8,189 bases of DNA from Verrucomicrobiota bacterium. GTDB lineage: Bacteria; Verrucomicrobiota; Verrucomicrobiia; Opitutales; UBA2995. The notes below the pieces were generated by a model. It ran no database searches. It was not told the DNA's origin and worked only from the letters and a program-made list of their open reading frames with translations. The position numbers and the translations under genes were made by a program. This document shows positions 1 through 6,763 of this stretch, in pieces (position 1 is the first letter of the stretch; each line of letters starts with the position of its first letter). The stretch spans positions 1-8,189 of the forward strand of contig JAPUIL010000375.1 in the NCBI GenBank assembly GCA_027297085.1. Reading direction: 5' to 3'.

Positions 1-16
1 CACCATCGGAGTCCTA
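1..16 (-). pseudogene. In-frame TAG and continuing HyuB reading frame at the window edge
   Basis: On the minus strand the codons read TGT GGC CTC TAG GAC TCC GAT GGT, that is C-G-L-stop-D-S-D-G. Fused oxoprolinases and HyuB proteins typically have a motif of the form DFSCALFDADG here, so the stop sits where a hydrophobic residue (Phe or Leu) is expected and the next four residues still fit. A single T-to-A change in a TTG leucine codon would produce it. No frameshift is needed. Only 13 bases of the continuation are in the window, so whether the HyuB half is intact cannot be seen. Confidence 0.6.
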
Positions 17-2353
17 GAGGCCACAGGAAAAATCGTGCCGGTCTTTCACGTTGGTCGATACTGCAGTTCGCATCAACCGAACCCCCATATCTTCCACCAG
101 GGTCTGAAAGCGGTTAGAGAATAATTCGATCTCCACCGCTCTGGCGTTCACTTTTAGGGCACGAGTTTCACCAGTAAATTCGAGTCGCAATGTTCTTCTT
201 GTACCCACCCGGGCCATCCAACCGGCGTCTACAACGAGGGTACTAAATGGATCCTGAATAATTGCCGGACCTTTAATCTGCATGCCTGGCAAAAAATCAC
301 TACGTGCAAATATATCGGCTTCAACCCATTGATCGCCGCTAAAAGCACGCTGACTCTTTAAAGGTGTTGGCTGCACACCTGGGTCTGGGAAGTGCTCCTC
401 ATCTATTGGAAGTGCCACTGAGGATACCACCACACGGTAACAAACTACTTCGATGGATTTTAGGTCGGGAATATAGCCGAAGGTCGATTGATACAACCCG
501 GAGAATTTATCCAATAGAGATTCATTCGGCAGCCAGTCCAAATCGAGAGCTGTCTCCTGCCCAAGCAACCTGAAGCTGACAATTCGTCGACTCAAAGCCG
601 TCTCTTTTCGATCACCAGGATTCAGTTTTGCACGAGCCGCATCTTCCAAATCCGCGGTTAGTGAAACCGACTTGCTTTCAAATTCCTCAAAGGAACATAG
701 CGTCTGATGTTCCGCGAAACCTTCGACGAGTGCCTGCGAAAGACCTGCGGCACTTAACAAACCGGCGTCATTCGGAAACAGAACAGTAATGATACCAAGT
801 TTTTCAGCGATACCACATGCATGCTGGCCGCCCGCCCCGCCGAAAGCAACCAAGGCATACTCAGAGGGATCGTATCCTTCACCGGTTGAGATTTTCCGGA
901 TGGCATCGGTCATGTTCTCATTGGCGATCTCCAGCAAACCAGCCAAAAGGCTATCAGAAGAACAATCTTCGCCGCCGGCATGAAGTCGTTGCATTAAAAC
1001 CTCCAACTCCTCGCGGCTTTTTTTCAGAACGACCGGAATGCCAAACTGAGCCGCATCCATTCGACCCAAGAGCAAATTAACATCTGTCACTGTGAGCGGA
1101 CCACCCGTCCCATAACACGCCGGACCAGGTTCCGCACCGGCGCTTTCCGGACCAACCCGTAAACGCTCACCGTCAAACTGGCAAATCGATCCACCACCGG
1201 CCGCTACGGTTTCAATTTTTAAACTGGGTGCCAGAATCCGCGTATCGCCCACACGCGTTTCAAATTGATATGCTAAGACACCTTGGTATCGAGTAACATC
1301 GGTACTCGTCCCACCCATATCGAAGCCGATGATTTTCGACGCACCGGATTGTTTACCCACTCCCACGGCTCCGATCACGCCGCCAGCAGGCCCACTGAAC
1401 AGACTGTCCCGCGCACGAAAGGAATCGCTCGGCACCAGCCCACCCGAACTGGTCATAACCGACAATCCTTCTCCGCCAAATTCCGAAACGATCCGTTCCA
1501 AATAGGAATTCAAAACAGGCGACAGATACGCATCTACCAATGTTGTTTCCGCTCGCGGAAGAATCTTTATAAACGGCGCGCATTCACTCGAAGCCACCAC
1601 TGTGTTAAATCCTTTTTCACGGAGGAATTCGACCAGCTTCTCCTCAGCGCGCCCATCCTGGTAACTATGCATGAGGCAGATCGCAGCCGTGCTGACACCA
1701 CGCGCCAACAGATTCTCAACTTCGTCTGAAAGCGATTCCAAAACCGGCGATCCGGTACTCGCATCCATAGGTACTTCGACCACCGATTCATACAACGGCT
1801 TCGGCCTCACGATATTCAGAGCAAATAGGTCTGGCCTCTGTTGAGTATTAATTTGGAGCAGGTCACCTAAACCTTGGTTGATAAATAGCACAGTCGGCGC
1901 TCCTTTGCCTTCAAGCAGCGCATTGGTCCCCTTCGTTGTTGCCAAGCGCAAACGCGACTCAGGCAAACGCTCGTTTCCCGGAGTCCCGGTGATCACGCGG
2001 GCGGCCAACTCCGGAGCCTCGCCTTTATACTGCAATTCGACCAGGTCTCCGACTTGGTCAGAGTTGAAAACAGCCTGGTCCAGCATCAGCTCATTTCGGT
2101 CGGATTTAAAAAAGAGCACAGTTGCCTCGACATCAGAATTCGGTAACCGAACTCGAAATTCCTTAAAGAAATCATCCGGATAGTCTTCAGGAAGATCAAC
2201 CAACAGTGATCGAGTACCCACATCACGAATACTCGCACGAATTGAACTGCTGCTAAGAACCTTGGCTCGATGCCAGTTTCCATCCGGCCCTTTTCCCAGG
2301 CAATCCGTAAACGTACCGCCGGTATCAATCCAGAACTCCCACACCTGCACCAT
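14..2353 (-). CDS. Hydantoinase/5-oxoprolinase family protein, HyuA half plus start of HyuB half, ended by an in-frame amber codon
   Basis: The family opens cyclic amide rings (5-oxo-L-proline or hydantoins) using ATP, in the cytoplasm. The 779 residues show the family motifs in order: DTGGTFTD (10-17, nucleotide-binding fold), TTKGTNALLE (139-148), GFDMGGTSTDV (343-353), GPESAGAEPGPACYG (401-415) and AFGGAGGQHA (503-512). From about residue 736 the sequence (AVEIELFSNRFQ, then RTAVSTNVKDRHDFSCGL) is the beginning of a HyuB domain. The gene is therefore of the fused HyuA-HyuB type, which normally runs to about 1,200-1,300 residues. It stops at TAG (16-14) in the middle of a conserved HyuB motif, and the frame stays open and HyuB-like beyond it. 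The ATG at 2353 is chosen because WEFWIDTGGTFTD follows at once. It starts 27 bases after the upstream pseudopilin gene and has no clear ribosome-binding site. The true substrate cannot be told from the sequence. It is either a disrupted gene, a sequencing error, or a true split with readthrough. Confidence 0.88.
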   Translation of the reverse strand: MVQVWEFWIDTGGTFTDCLGKGPDGNWHRAKVLSSSSIRASIRDVGTRSLLVDLPEDYPDDFFKEFRVRLPNSDVEATVLFFKSDRNELMLDQAVFNSDQVGDLVELQYKGEAPELAARVITGTPGNERLPESRLRLATTKGTNALLEGKGAPTVLFINQGLGDLLQINTQQRPDLFALNIVRPKPLYESVVEVPMDASTGSPVLESLSDEVENLLARGVSTAAICLMHSYQDGRAEEKLVEFLREKGFNTVVASSECAPFIKILPRAETTLVDAYLSPVLNSYLERIVSEFGGEGLSVMTSSGGLVPSDSFRARDSLFSGPAGGVIGAVGVGKQSGASKIIGFDMGGTSTDVTRYQGVLAYQFETRVGDTRILAPSLKIETVAAGGGSICQFDGERLRVGPESAGAEPGPACYGTGGPLTVTDVNLLLGRMDAAQFGIPVVLKKSREELEVLMQRLHAGGEDCSSDSLLAGLLEIANENMTDAIRKISTGEGYDPSEYALVAFGGAGGQHACGIAEKLGIITVLFPNDAGLLSAAGLSQALVEGFAEHQTLCSFEEFESKSVSLTADLEDAARAKLNPGDRKETALSRRIVSFRLLGQETALDLDWLPNESLLDKFSGLYQSTFGYIPDLKSIEVVCYRVVVSSVALPIDEEHFPDPGVQPTPLKSQRAFSGDQWVEADIFARSDFLPGMQIKGPAIIQDPFSTLVVDAGWMARVGTRRTLRLEFTGETRALKVNARAVEIELFSNRFQTLVEDMGVRLMRTAVSTNVKDRHDFSCGL

Positions 2354-2380
2354 GCTATTCAGGATTCAGAACCTTCTTGT

Positions 2381-3010
2381 TCAGGAGTCCCAACTCTTCA
2401 TTTCCAGAAAGTCGTCATCGTTTTCATCCACTGTGTAGACGACGATACGCTGGCGTAAGTCCTTGGGTTCTGAACCCGGCAGGCTACTTCTCCCAATCTT
2501 ACCATCGAGATTCGCGTCCACCACTACATAGATGTGCGGATTGCCAAATGCATCGACCAGGCGATCCGCGCCGCTTACTTTTTCCAGTTCACTCAGCTGA
2601 AGATCGAAGTAGCGTTTCAGCTTGGGGTTAAAGGATTTGATCAAGGTCTTGTTTTCCGGATTTTCAAGGGCGCTTCCATCATTGTTACTGAGCGCCATGA
2701 TTTCAGCGAAACGCGACCATTGATCCGGGTTATTCAAATCGATTACCACATCTCCGTCCTTGAGAGAGCCCGATAAATCCGGATAAGCGCCATGGTCCTT
2801 CCGGTAGAGAGTGAAGGCGGTTATCAGTTTTCCAAACAAAGCCTCTGATTCCACCCGCTTCGCCTTTCGTTGCACGCTTAGTATCGAGGGTATCAATATA
2901 CCGAGCAGGATGACCACAATAGTGACTACGGTCAGGATTTCGGTAAGGGTGAACCCACTTCGTTTCGAGGAAGAAATTGTTTGAGGAATGGCTAGGGTGG
3001 ATCGGGTCAT
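2381..3010 (-). CDS. Type II secretion/type IV pilus-like pseudopilin
   Basis: A 209-residue prepilin-like protein. The leader is short and basic (19 residues ending KRSG), followed by the prepilin peptidase site G19/F20 (SGFTLTE) with the conserved glutamate at mature position 5 (E24). A hydrophobic helix of about 20 residues (25-44) anchors it in the inner membrane before assembly. The rest is a soluble head with a GspG-like LYRKDHGAYPD segment (68-78), DAFGNPHIYV (153-162), and an EF-hand-like loop DANLDG (165-170) that could bind calcium. The ATG at 3010 is preferred because it gives a leader of usual length. An ATG at 3043 would add 11 residues and overlap the preceding gene by 8 bases, and is also possible. 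The same-strand GspG-like gene just upstream suggests the two are made together. Its exact pseudopilin class (GspG or GspH type) is uncertain. Confidence 0.8.
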   Translation of the reverse strand: MTRSTLAIPQTISSSKRSGFTLTEILTVVTIVVILLGILIPSILSVQRKAKRVESEALFGKLITAFTLYRKDHGAYPDLSGSLKDGDVVIDLNNPDQWSRFAEIMALSNNDGSALENPENKTLIKSFNPKLKRYFDLQLSELEKVSGADRLVDAFGNPHIYVVVDANLDGKIGRSSLPGSEPKDLRQRIVVYTVDENDDDFLEMKSWDS

Positions 3011-3035
3011 GGAAGTCTTTAAATCGAAGGACCCA

Positions 3036-3551
3036 TCAATCATCGTACCGCAGATTATCGTCGTCAAGCGTCGCGGCACCATCGCCATCGATACTGGCTT
3101 TACCATCCGGTCCCCTGGAAAAGAGGTCGAAGCCCGACAGCCGTGTCTGGGCATCCGGTTCTTGGTATATATATACATAGGGCTGGCCCCATGGATCCAA
3201 CAGTTCGGGATTCTCCTCGTCTCCCAATGCAAATTGACCCGCTTCAAGAAAAGGTGGATAAGGAGGAGTTAACAACTGCCCCCGCGGCCCGAGCTTTCCA
3301 TCCAGCGCATCAAACAACTGGCGCGGGGTCACGACATCCGGGTAGTCGCCAAACCGGTTTCGATAGGCTTCGAGCGTCACGGATATGGCCTGAAGTTGCG
3401 ACTCGGCCGTACTCCGCTCACCTTTCTGAAACACCCCGGTCGATAGGGAAAACATCAACCCCGCCAGGATCGAAATTAAAAGAATAACCACCATGAGCTC
3501 GACCAGGGTGAATCCCCGCCGTGAAGGGTCATTCTTTTCACTATCAGCCAT
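3036..3551 (-). CDS. gspG: GspG-like major pseudopilin, type II secretion system
   Basis: A 171-residue protein with all the marks of a GspG-type pseudopilin: a 13-residue charged leader, cleavage site RRG13/F14 followed by TLVELMVV, Glu at mature position 5 (E18), a hydrophobic helix (about 19-36), then an EAYRNRFGDYPD segment (61-72). The C-terminal half has DPWGQPYVY (119-127) and FDLFSRGPDG (141-150), both typical of GspG, and an Asp-rich tail (DGDG, LDDDNL) where GspG proteins bind calcium. GspG subunits assemble into the short periplasmic pseudopilus that pushes substrates through the outer-membrane secretin. The start ATG at 3551 fits the leader length. It is the first gene of the minus-strand group, divergent from rho. 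No other secretion gene (ATPase, GspF, secretin) lies in the window, so it may be one of the scattered pseudopilin genes some genomes carry. Confidence 0.82.
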   Translation of the reverse strand: MADSEKNDPSRRGFTLVELMVVILLISILAGLMFSLSTGVFQKGERSTAESQLQAISVTLEAYRNRFGDYPDVVTPRQLFDALDGKLGPRGQLLTPPYPPFLEAGQFALGDEENPELLDPWGQPYVYIYQEPDAQTRLSGFDLFSRGPDGKASIDGDGAATLDDDNLRYDD

Positions 3552-3808
3552 GGAATTCCACTACTCACGAATTTTGGACCTACTGACGAGCTTTTTCCCT
3601 ATCTTCCCGAACTCAGGAACCTGTGAATGCGTTGTTGACAGAGGCCCTGTCCCCCTCAAGATTCCTGGCATTCTGGTAAAACTTTAGAGCGGCTTACATG
3701 AGAAGCCGGCTAGTTTAAACCTCCGGCCGGGACCAAAATTTCAACCCTTCTCAGGATCAGATATCTCGCGTTCCGGGCAATTCAGTTTTTATTCAATTAC
3801 CATCTTTT
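3552..3808. other. Divergent intergenic region between the gspG-like gene and rho
   Basis: These 257 bases must hold the start signals for both the minus-strand pseudopilin group and rho. I could not find a convincing paired -35/-10 promoter in either direction. A TTGACA at 3635-3640 has no good -10 at the proper distance. It overlaps a perfect 5-base inverted repeat GACAG/CTGTC (3637-3641 and 3647-3651). A TGGTAAAAC at 3674-3682 resembles an extended -10 for rho. The last 30 bases before rho are T-rich, with no purine-rich ribosome-binding site. Confidence 0.5.
3690..3727 (+). promoter_or_regulatory. Two overlapping, mutually exclusive hairpins upstream of rho
   Basis: A perfect 6-base inverted repeat CGGCTT (3690-3695) / AAGCCG (3703-3708) can form a hairpin with a 7-base loop. 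Bases GCCGG (3705-3709) can instead pair with CCGGC (3723-3727) across a 13-base loop. Both structures need 3705-3708, so only one can form at a time. Rho genes in some bacteria, such as E. coli, are autoregulated through their leader, so alternative folding here is a possible control element. That role is inference. No run of U follows either stem, so neither is a standard intrinsic terminator. Confidence 0.3.
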
Positions 3809-4936
3809 ATGGATAAGTCCTCCGCTAATACCATTGAGGTTGAAGGCATATTAGAGTTACTAAATAACAAGACGGGTCAGCTCCTAGATCCGGCTCGCAA
3901 CGGGAAACCAAAACCGACAGATCCCTTTGTACCCAGAGAACTGGTGCGTCGGTTTAAACTGAGAAACGGCAGCTACTTAAAAGGCGTTGCCTCAGCGGAT
4001 CCCCGTTTTCCCAACCCCAAGGTTAAGTTTATTGAGACGATTGACGGCTTGGAGCCCGACCAGCGGAAACGCTGTTTCCAGTTTACCAGCCTCACTTCGG
4101 TTGCTCCGGACAAACAACTGATGCTTGAGACCAAGGAGCACCGCTTGACCCTGCGTTGCATCGATCTCTTTTGCCCGATTGGCAAAGGCCAACGCGGTTT
4201 GATTGTGGCTCCACCTCGCACTGGCAAGACCACTCTTCTGCAAGATATCGCATTGGGTGTGCTGGAAAATCATCCTGAGTGCCATGTCATGATGCTTCTA
4301 GTGGATGAGCGTCCGGAGGAAGTGACTGATATGAAACGTACAGTTATTGGTGCCGAAATCTATGCATCTTCTAACGATGAGCCCACGGAAAACCACATCA
4401 AGATCGCCGAGCTCTGCATCGAGCGGGCCAAGAACCTGGTCGAAGTGGGCAAGGATGTGGTAATTTGTATGGATTCAATCACTCGATTGAGCCGGGCCTA
4501 CAACTCCGCCAAAGGTGGTGGAGGACGCACCATGAGCGGTGGTCTCGACATCCGGGCCCTGGAGAAACCACGCCAGTTGTTTTCGGCCGCCCGTAACACC
4601 GAGGAAGGCGGCAGCCTGACGATCATCGCTTCAGCGCTCATCGAAACTGGTAGCCGGATGGACGACCTGATCTTTCAGGAATTTAAGGGCACCGGAAATA
4701 TGGAAATGGTGTTGGATCGTAAGGTCGCCGAGCTTCGTCTCTGGCCTGCGATGAACATCAATTCATCCGGCACTCGGAAAGAGGAACTCCTCATCCCCGA
4801 AAAAAAGCTCGAAACCATTCATTTCTTCCGACGGGCTCTGGCTCCGTTGCGTATTGAAGACGCCGCGGAAACCATGATTACGAGGCTCTCCAAGACCACT
4901 ACAAACGAAGCTTTCCTGACCCTAATAAGTCGTTGA
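3809..4936 (+). CDS. rho: Transcription termination factor Rho, short N-terminal form
   Basis: Rho is a hexameric RNA-dependent ATPase that binds nascent RNA and ends transcription. The motor domain is complete: VAPPRTGKTTLL Walker A (133-144), DERPEEV (166-172), VVICMD Walker B (217-222), Q-loop GGRTMSGG (238-245), EEGGSLTIIASAL (265-277), R-loop GTGNMEM (294-300) and SGTRKEELL (320-328). The protein has 375 residues against 419 in E. coli. The loss is at the N terminus: only about 8 residues precede the RNA-binding OB fold (EGILELL, 12-18), so the three-helix bundle is absent. An in-frame TAA at 3716-3718, with no ATG, GTG or TTG between it and 3809, rules out a longer form. In the OB fold the usual GFGFLR RNP1 motif reads TGQLL, so two RNA-stacking phenylalanines are lost. 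The gene lacks a Shine-Dalgarno sequence. It is followed after 60 bases by a gene of unknown function. Confidence 0.97.
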   Translation: MDKSSANTIEVEGILELLNNKTGQLLDPARNGKPKPTDPFVPRELVRRFKLRNGSYLKGVASADPRFPNPKVKFIETIDGLEPDQRKRCFQFTSLTSVAPDKQLMLETKEHRLTLRCIDLFCPIGKGQRGLIVAPPRTGKTTLLQDIALGVLENHPECHVMMLLVDERPEEVTDMKRTVIGAEIYASSNDEPTENHIKIAELCIERAKNLVEVGKDVVICMDSITRLSRAYNSAKGGGGRTMSGGLDIRALEKPRQLFSAARNTEEGGSLTIIASALIETGSRMDDLIFQEFKGTGNMEMVLDRKVAELRLWPAMNINSSGTRKEELLIPEKKLETIHFFRRALAPLRIEDAAETMITRLSKTTTNEAFLTLISR

Positions 4937-4947
4937 CACCTATGGTC

Positions 4948-4953
4948 TATAAT
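4948..4953 (+). promoter_or_regulatory. Possible -10 element upstream of the unknown 584-residue protein gene
   Basis: A perfect TATAAT lies 43 bases before the ATG at 4997, in the 60-base gap after rho. The only -35-like hexamer, TTGACA at 4933-4938, is just 9 bases upstream, too close to form a normal sigma-70 pair, and no good hexamer lies at 16-18 bases. The site could allow some transcription independent of rho, but it may be chance. Confidence 0.22.
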
Positions 4954-4996
4954 TTCCTGATAACACGTTTTACAAAACACGGCTGATAGATAATAG

Positions 4997-6751
4997 ATGC
5001 AACAATTTGCTGACCAATGCACTGAGATGGCCCGGTCCATGTTGGGCCACAACCTCGCTTCAATCAACCAGGACGGAACCATCACTCCCATAGACGGAGA
5101 AAAGACACGAATCGATGAACCAGGGCACGCAGCATTGGCCATTGGCGAATTTTATCGCGCAACCGGTGAAACCGAATTGGAAGGCCACGATTTAATCGAC
5201 TTGGCTGCTCGTTGTATCACCGCTCAGACCTTTGCCGATCCAGTTGCCGAAAACGGCATCGCCTATGCCGCCCTTGGTTTACTTTCTTTCGGTCCCGCCA
5301 AAGACCGCAATCCTGTCTGGGAACGATTGGTGGAGGAGACCCGCACCCGTTTAGACCGGCTATTGCTGGCACGTTCCGACCACAAAAACCATTGGCAGGC
5401 TTTCAACATAGCCAAATCAGTGGCACGCTACAGCATGGGTCTGTCCAAGAAGGACGAAACCGGTAAACTCATTGACCGCTTCCTAGAGCGCATCGGTGAA
5501 AAAAGCTCTGGTAATTTTCACGACGATAGCGAGGACGGCAAAGGCGTATTCAATATTTACGGTGTTCTGTCCTTTATTTTCATCCGCCAGGCACTGCAGC
5601 TGCATGCCAACATTCACCTCCGTGATCGCAAGCTTCCCAGCCTGCGTACCTATGCCGAGAAATACCTGCGCCTCCTACCCGACCTGGTACGCGAAGATGG
5701 CCTGGGATGGTCTTTCGGTCGAGGTGGCGGAGCTTATGGCCAAATGCATTGCATCAGCCTAATCCTTCAAGCCTTCCGCGACAACTGGATCGTACAAGAA
5801 AAACAAGGTCAGTATTTCGACCTGCTACGCCGCTTGTTTTACTTCTTTTACCTGACTTATCTCGACCAGGAGAACGGCAATCTCATTATTCGCGATAGAG
5901 AGCGTGAGACTACCGACCAACACACAACCCGGATGGCGGACTTTGACGGAGCCCGTTACCTCAGCCAATGGGCCCGCTTGGCAAAGACCATTCACGCACC
6001 AGAAACTGAAGACGAGCTGAAGTCTAAAAACACCAGCCGCTTTGTCATCTTCGACAAGTCCTCCCGCAAGGAACAGGGTCTCTTCATTTACCGGAACAGC
6101 GAATCCGGCATGCATATCAACATCCCGTTGACGCACACCGACGAGCAAAACACTTCCGATTCATTGGCCTTTCCCCATTGTCCGGGAATTTTCGATTGGC
6201 CGGTGAACCGGCAATTGCCAGTCATGTTGCCTGAACTAAAGTTTGGTGACCGGTATGTCATTCCAAGCTACTACGGAAAACGTTGCGTAACCGGAATGGG
6301 TCTCCGCAATTCCATTTACTTCCGCTACGAACAACCGGATTTGGTCGATGTAAACCAGAATATCGTACCAGGACTTGGCAGTTGCAAGGTGAACTGGACA
6401 TTTAGCGGTAACAAAATAACCAGTGAATTCGTTTTTACCGTAAAACAACCGGTAGCGATGGAACGCATGCGCTATATGCTAGTTATCGCATCTCCACATT
6501 CTCTGCACAGAGTGGGTAGTACCTTCACACTTGGTAAAGAAGGGATGCGCTGTTCCGTGATTAAGGACGACTTCCAGGCCCAATGGGCTCAGACAGAAGT
6601 TGTAACGGACGACCCGACCTACAAAACGCTGTATGGAAAAATCCATTACCTGCAGACCCTGGTCCGTGATCACCCGCTCAATATGCGCCCCGGCCAACAA
6701 TACCGTTTAACTGTTTCCTTCGAACCGGATTTAGCCCGCGCAGACGGCTAA
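4997..6751 (+). CDS. Unrecognised protein, helical N-terminal part with strand-rich C-terminal part
   Basis: I do not recognise a named family. The protein has 584 residues, no signal peptide and no clear membrane segment, so it is probably cytoplasmic. Residues 1 to about 335 look helical with repeated hydrophobic faces. They carry aromatic and Gly-rich motifs at helix ends: NHWQAFNIAKS (131-141), GVFNIYGVLSF (183-193), and especially GLGWSFGRGGGAYGQMHC (235-252). The last pattern recalls alpha/alpha-toroid enzymes such as polysaccharide lyases, glycoside hydrolases and DUF2264-type proteins, where such motifs line the active cleft. From about 345 the sequence alternates like beta strands (RFVIFDKSS, GLFIYRN, SEFVFTVKQ, YRLTVSFEP), as in the C-terminal beta domains of those lyases. 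A sugar-processing role is only a structural guess. The ATG at 4997 gives a sensible start. It lies 60 bases after rho and 12 before hisF, all on one strand. Confidence 0.85.
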   Translation: MQQFADQCTEMARSMLGHNLASINQDGTITPIDGEKTRIDEPGHAALAIGEFYRATGETELEGHDLIDLAARCITAQTFADPVAENGIAYAALGLLSFGPAKDRNPVWERLVEETRTRLDRLLLARSDHKNHWQAFNIAKSVARYSMGLSKKDETGKLIDRFLERIGEKSSGNFHDDSEDGKGVFNIYGVLSFIFIRQALQLHANIHLRDRKLPSLRTYAEKYLRLLPDLVREDGLGWSFGRGGGAYGQMHCISLILQAFRDNWIVQEKQGQYFDLLRRLFYFFYLTYLDQENGNLIIRDRERETTDQHTTRMADFDGARYLSQWARLAKTIHAPETEDELKSKNTSRFVIFDKSSRKEQGLFIYRNSESGMHINIPLTHTDEQNTSDSLAFPHCPGIFDWPVNRQLPVMLPELKFGDRYVIPSYYGKRCVTGMGLRNSIYFRYEQPDLVDVNQNIVPGLGSCKVNWTFSGNKITSEFVFTVKQPVAMERMRYMLVIASPHSLHRVGSTFTLGKEGMRCSVIKDDFQAQWAQTEVVTDDPTYKTLYGKIHYLQTLVRDHPLNMRPGQQYRLTVSFEPDLARADG

Positions 6752-6763
6752 TCCGCTAAGCTG

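Noticed and set aside
14..16. TAG used as a sense codon throughout the genome
   Set aside because: hisF ends in TAG (7529-7531) exactly at the expected C terminus, so TAG acts as a normal stop at least there.
1283..1729. 148-residue plus-strand open frame opposite the oxoprolinase gene
   Set aside because: It is antisense to strongly conserved HyuA motifs, and its own translation shows no domain or sensible composition. It is a shadow frame.
3011..3247. Upstream extension of the second pseudopilin frame to an ATG at 3247
   Set aside because: The extra 79 residues lie inside the GspG-like gene in another frame, look unlike any prepilin leader, and would bury the cleavage site nearly 100 residues in.
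3635..3640. TTGACA as the rho -35 element
   Set aside because: The hexamer 17 bases downstream is AAGATT, a poor -10, and no better match lies at 16-18 bases.
4933..4938. TTGACA at the rho stop codon as a -35 element
   Set aside because: The TATAAT at 4948-4953 is only 9 bases away, too close for a sigma-70 pair, and the hexamer overlaps the rho coding end.
4937..4996. GTTTT/AAAAC inverted repeat after rho as a terminator
   Set aside because: The stem is AT-only with a two-base centre and is not followed by a T run, so it would not form a stable terminator.
4819..5142. Minus-strand open frame across the rho/unknown-gene junction
   Set aside because: It overlaps two well-supported plus-strand genes, has no recognisable motif and no start signal.
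5825..6148. 107-residue minus-strand open frame within the 584-residue gene
   Set aside because: It is fully antisense to a longer open frame whose translation has clear motif structure, so it is taken as chance.
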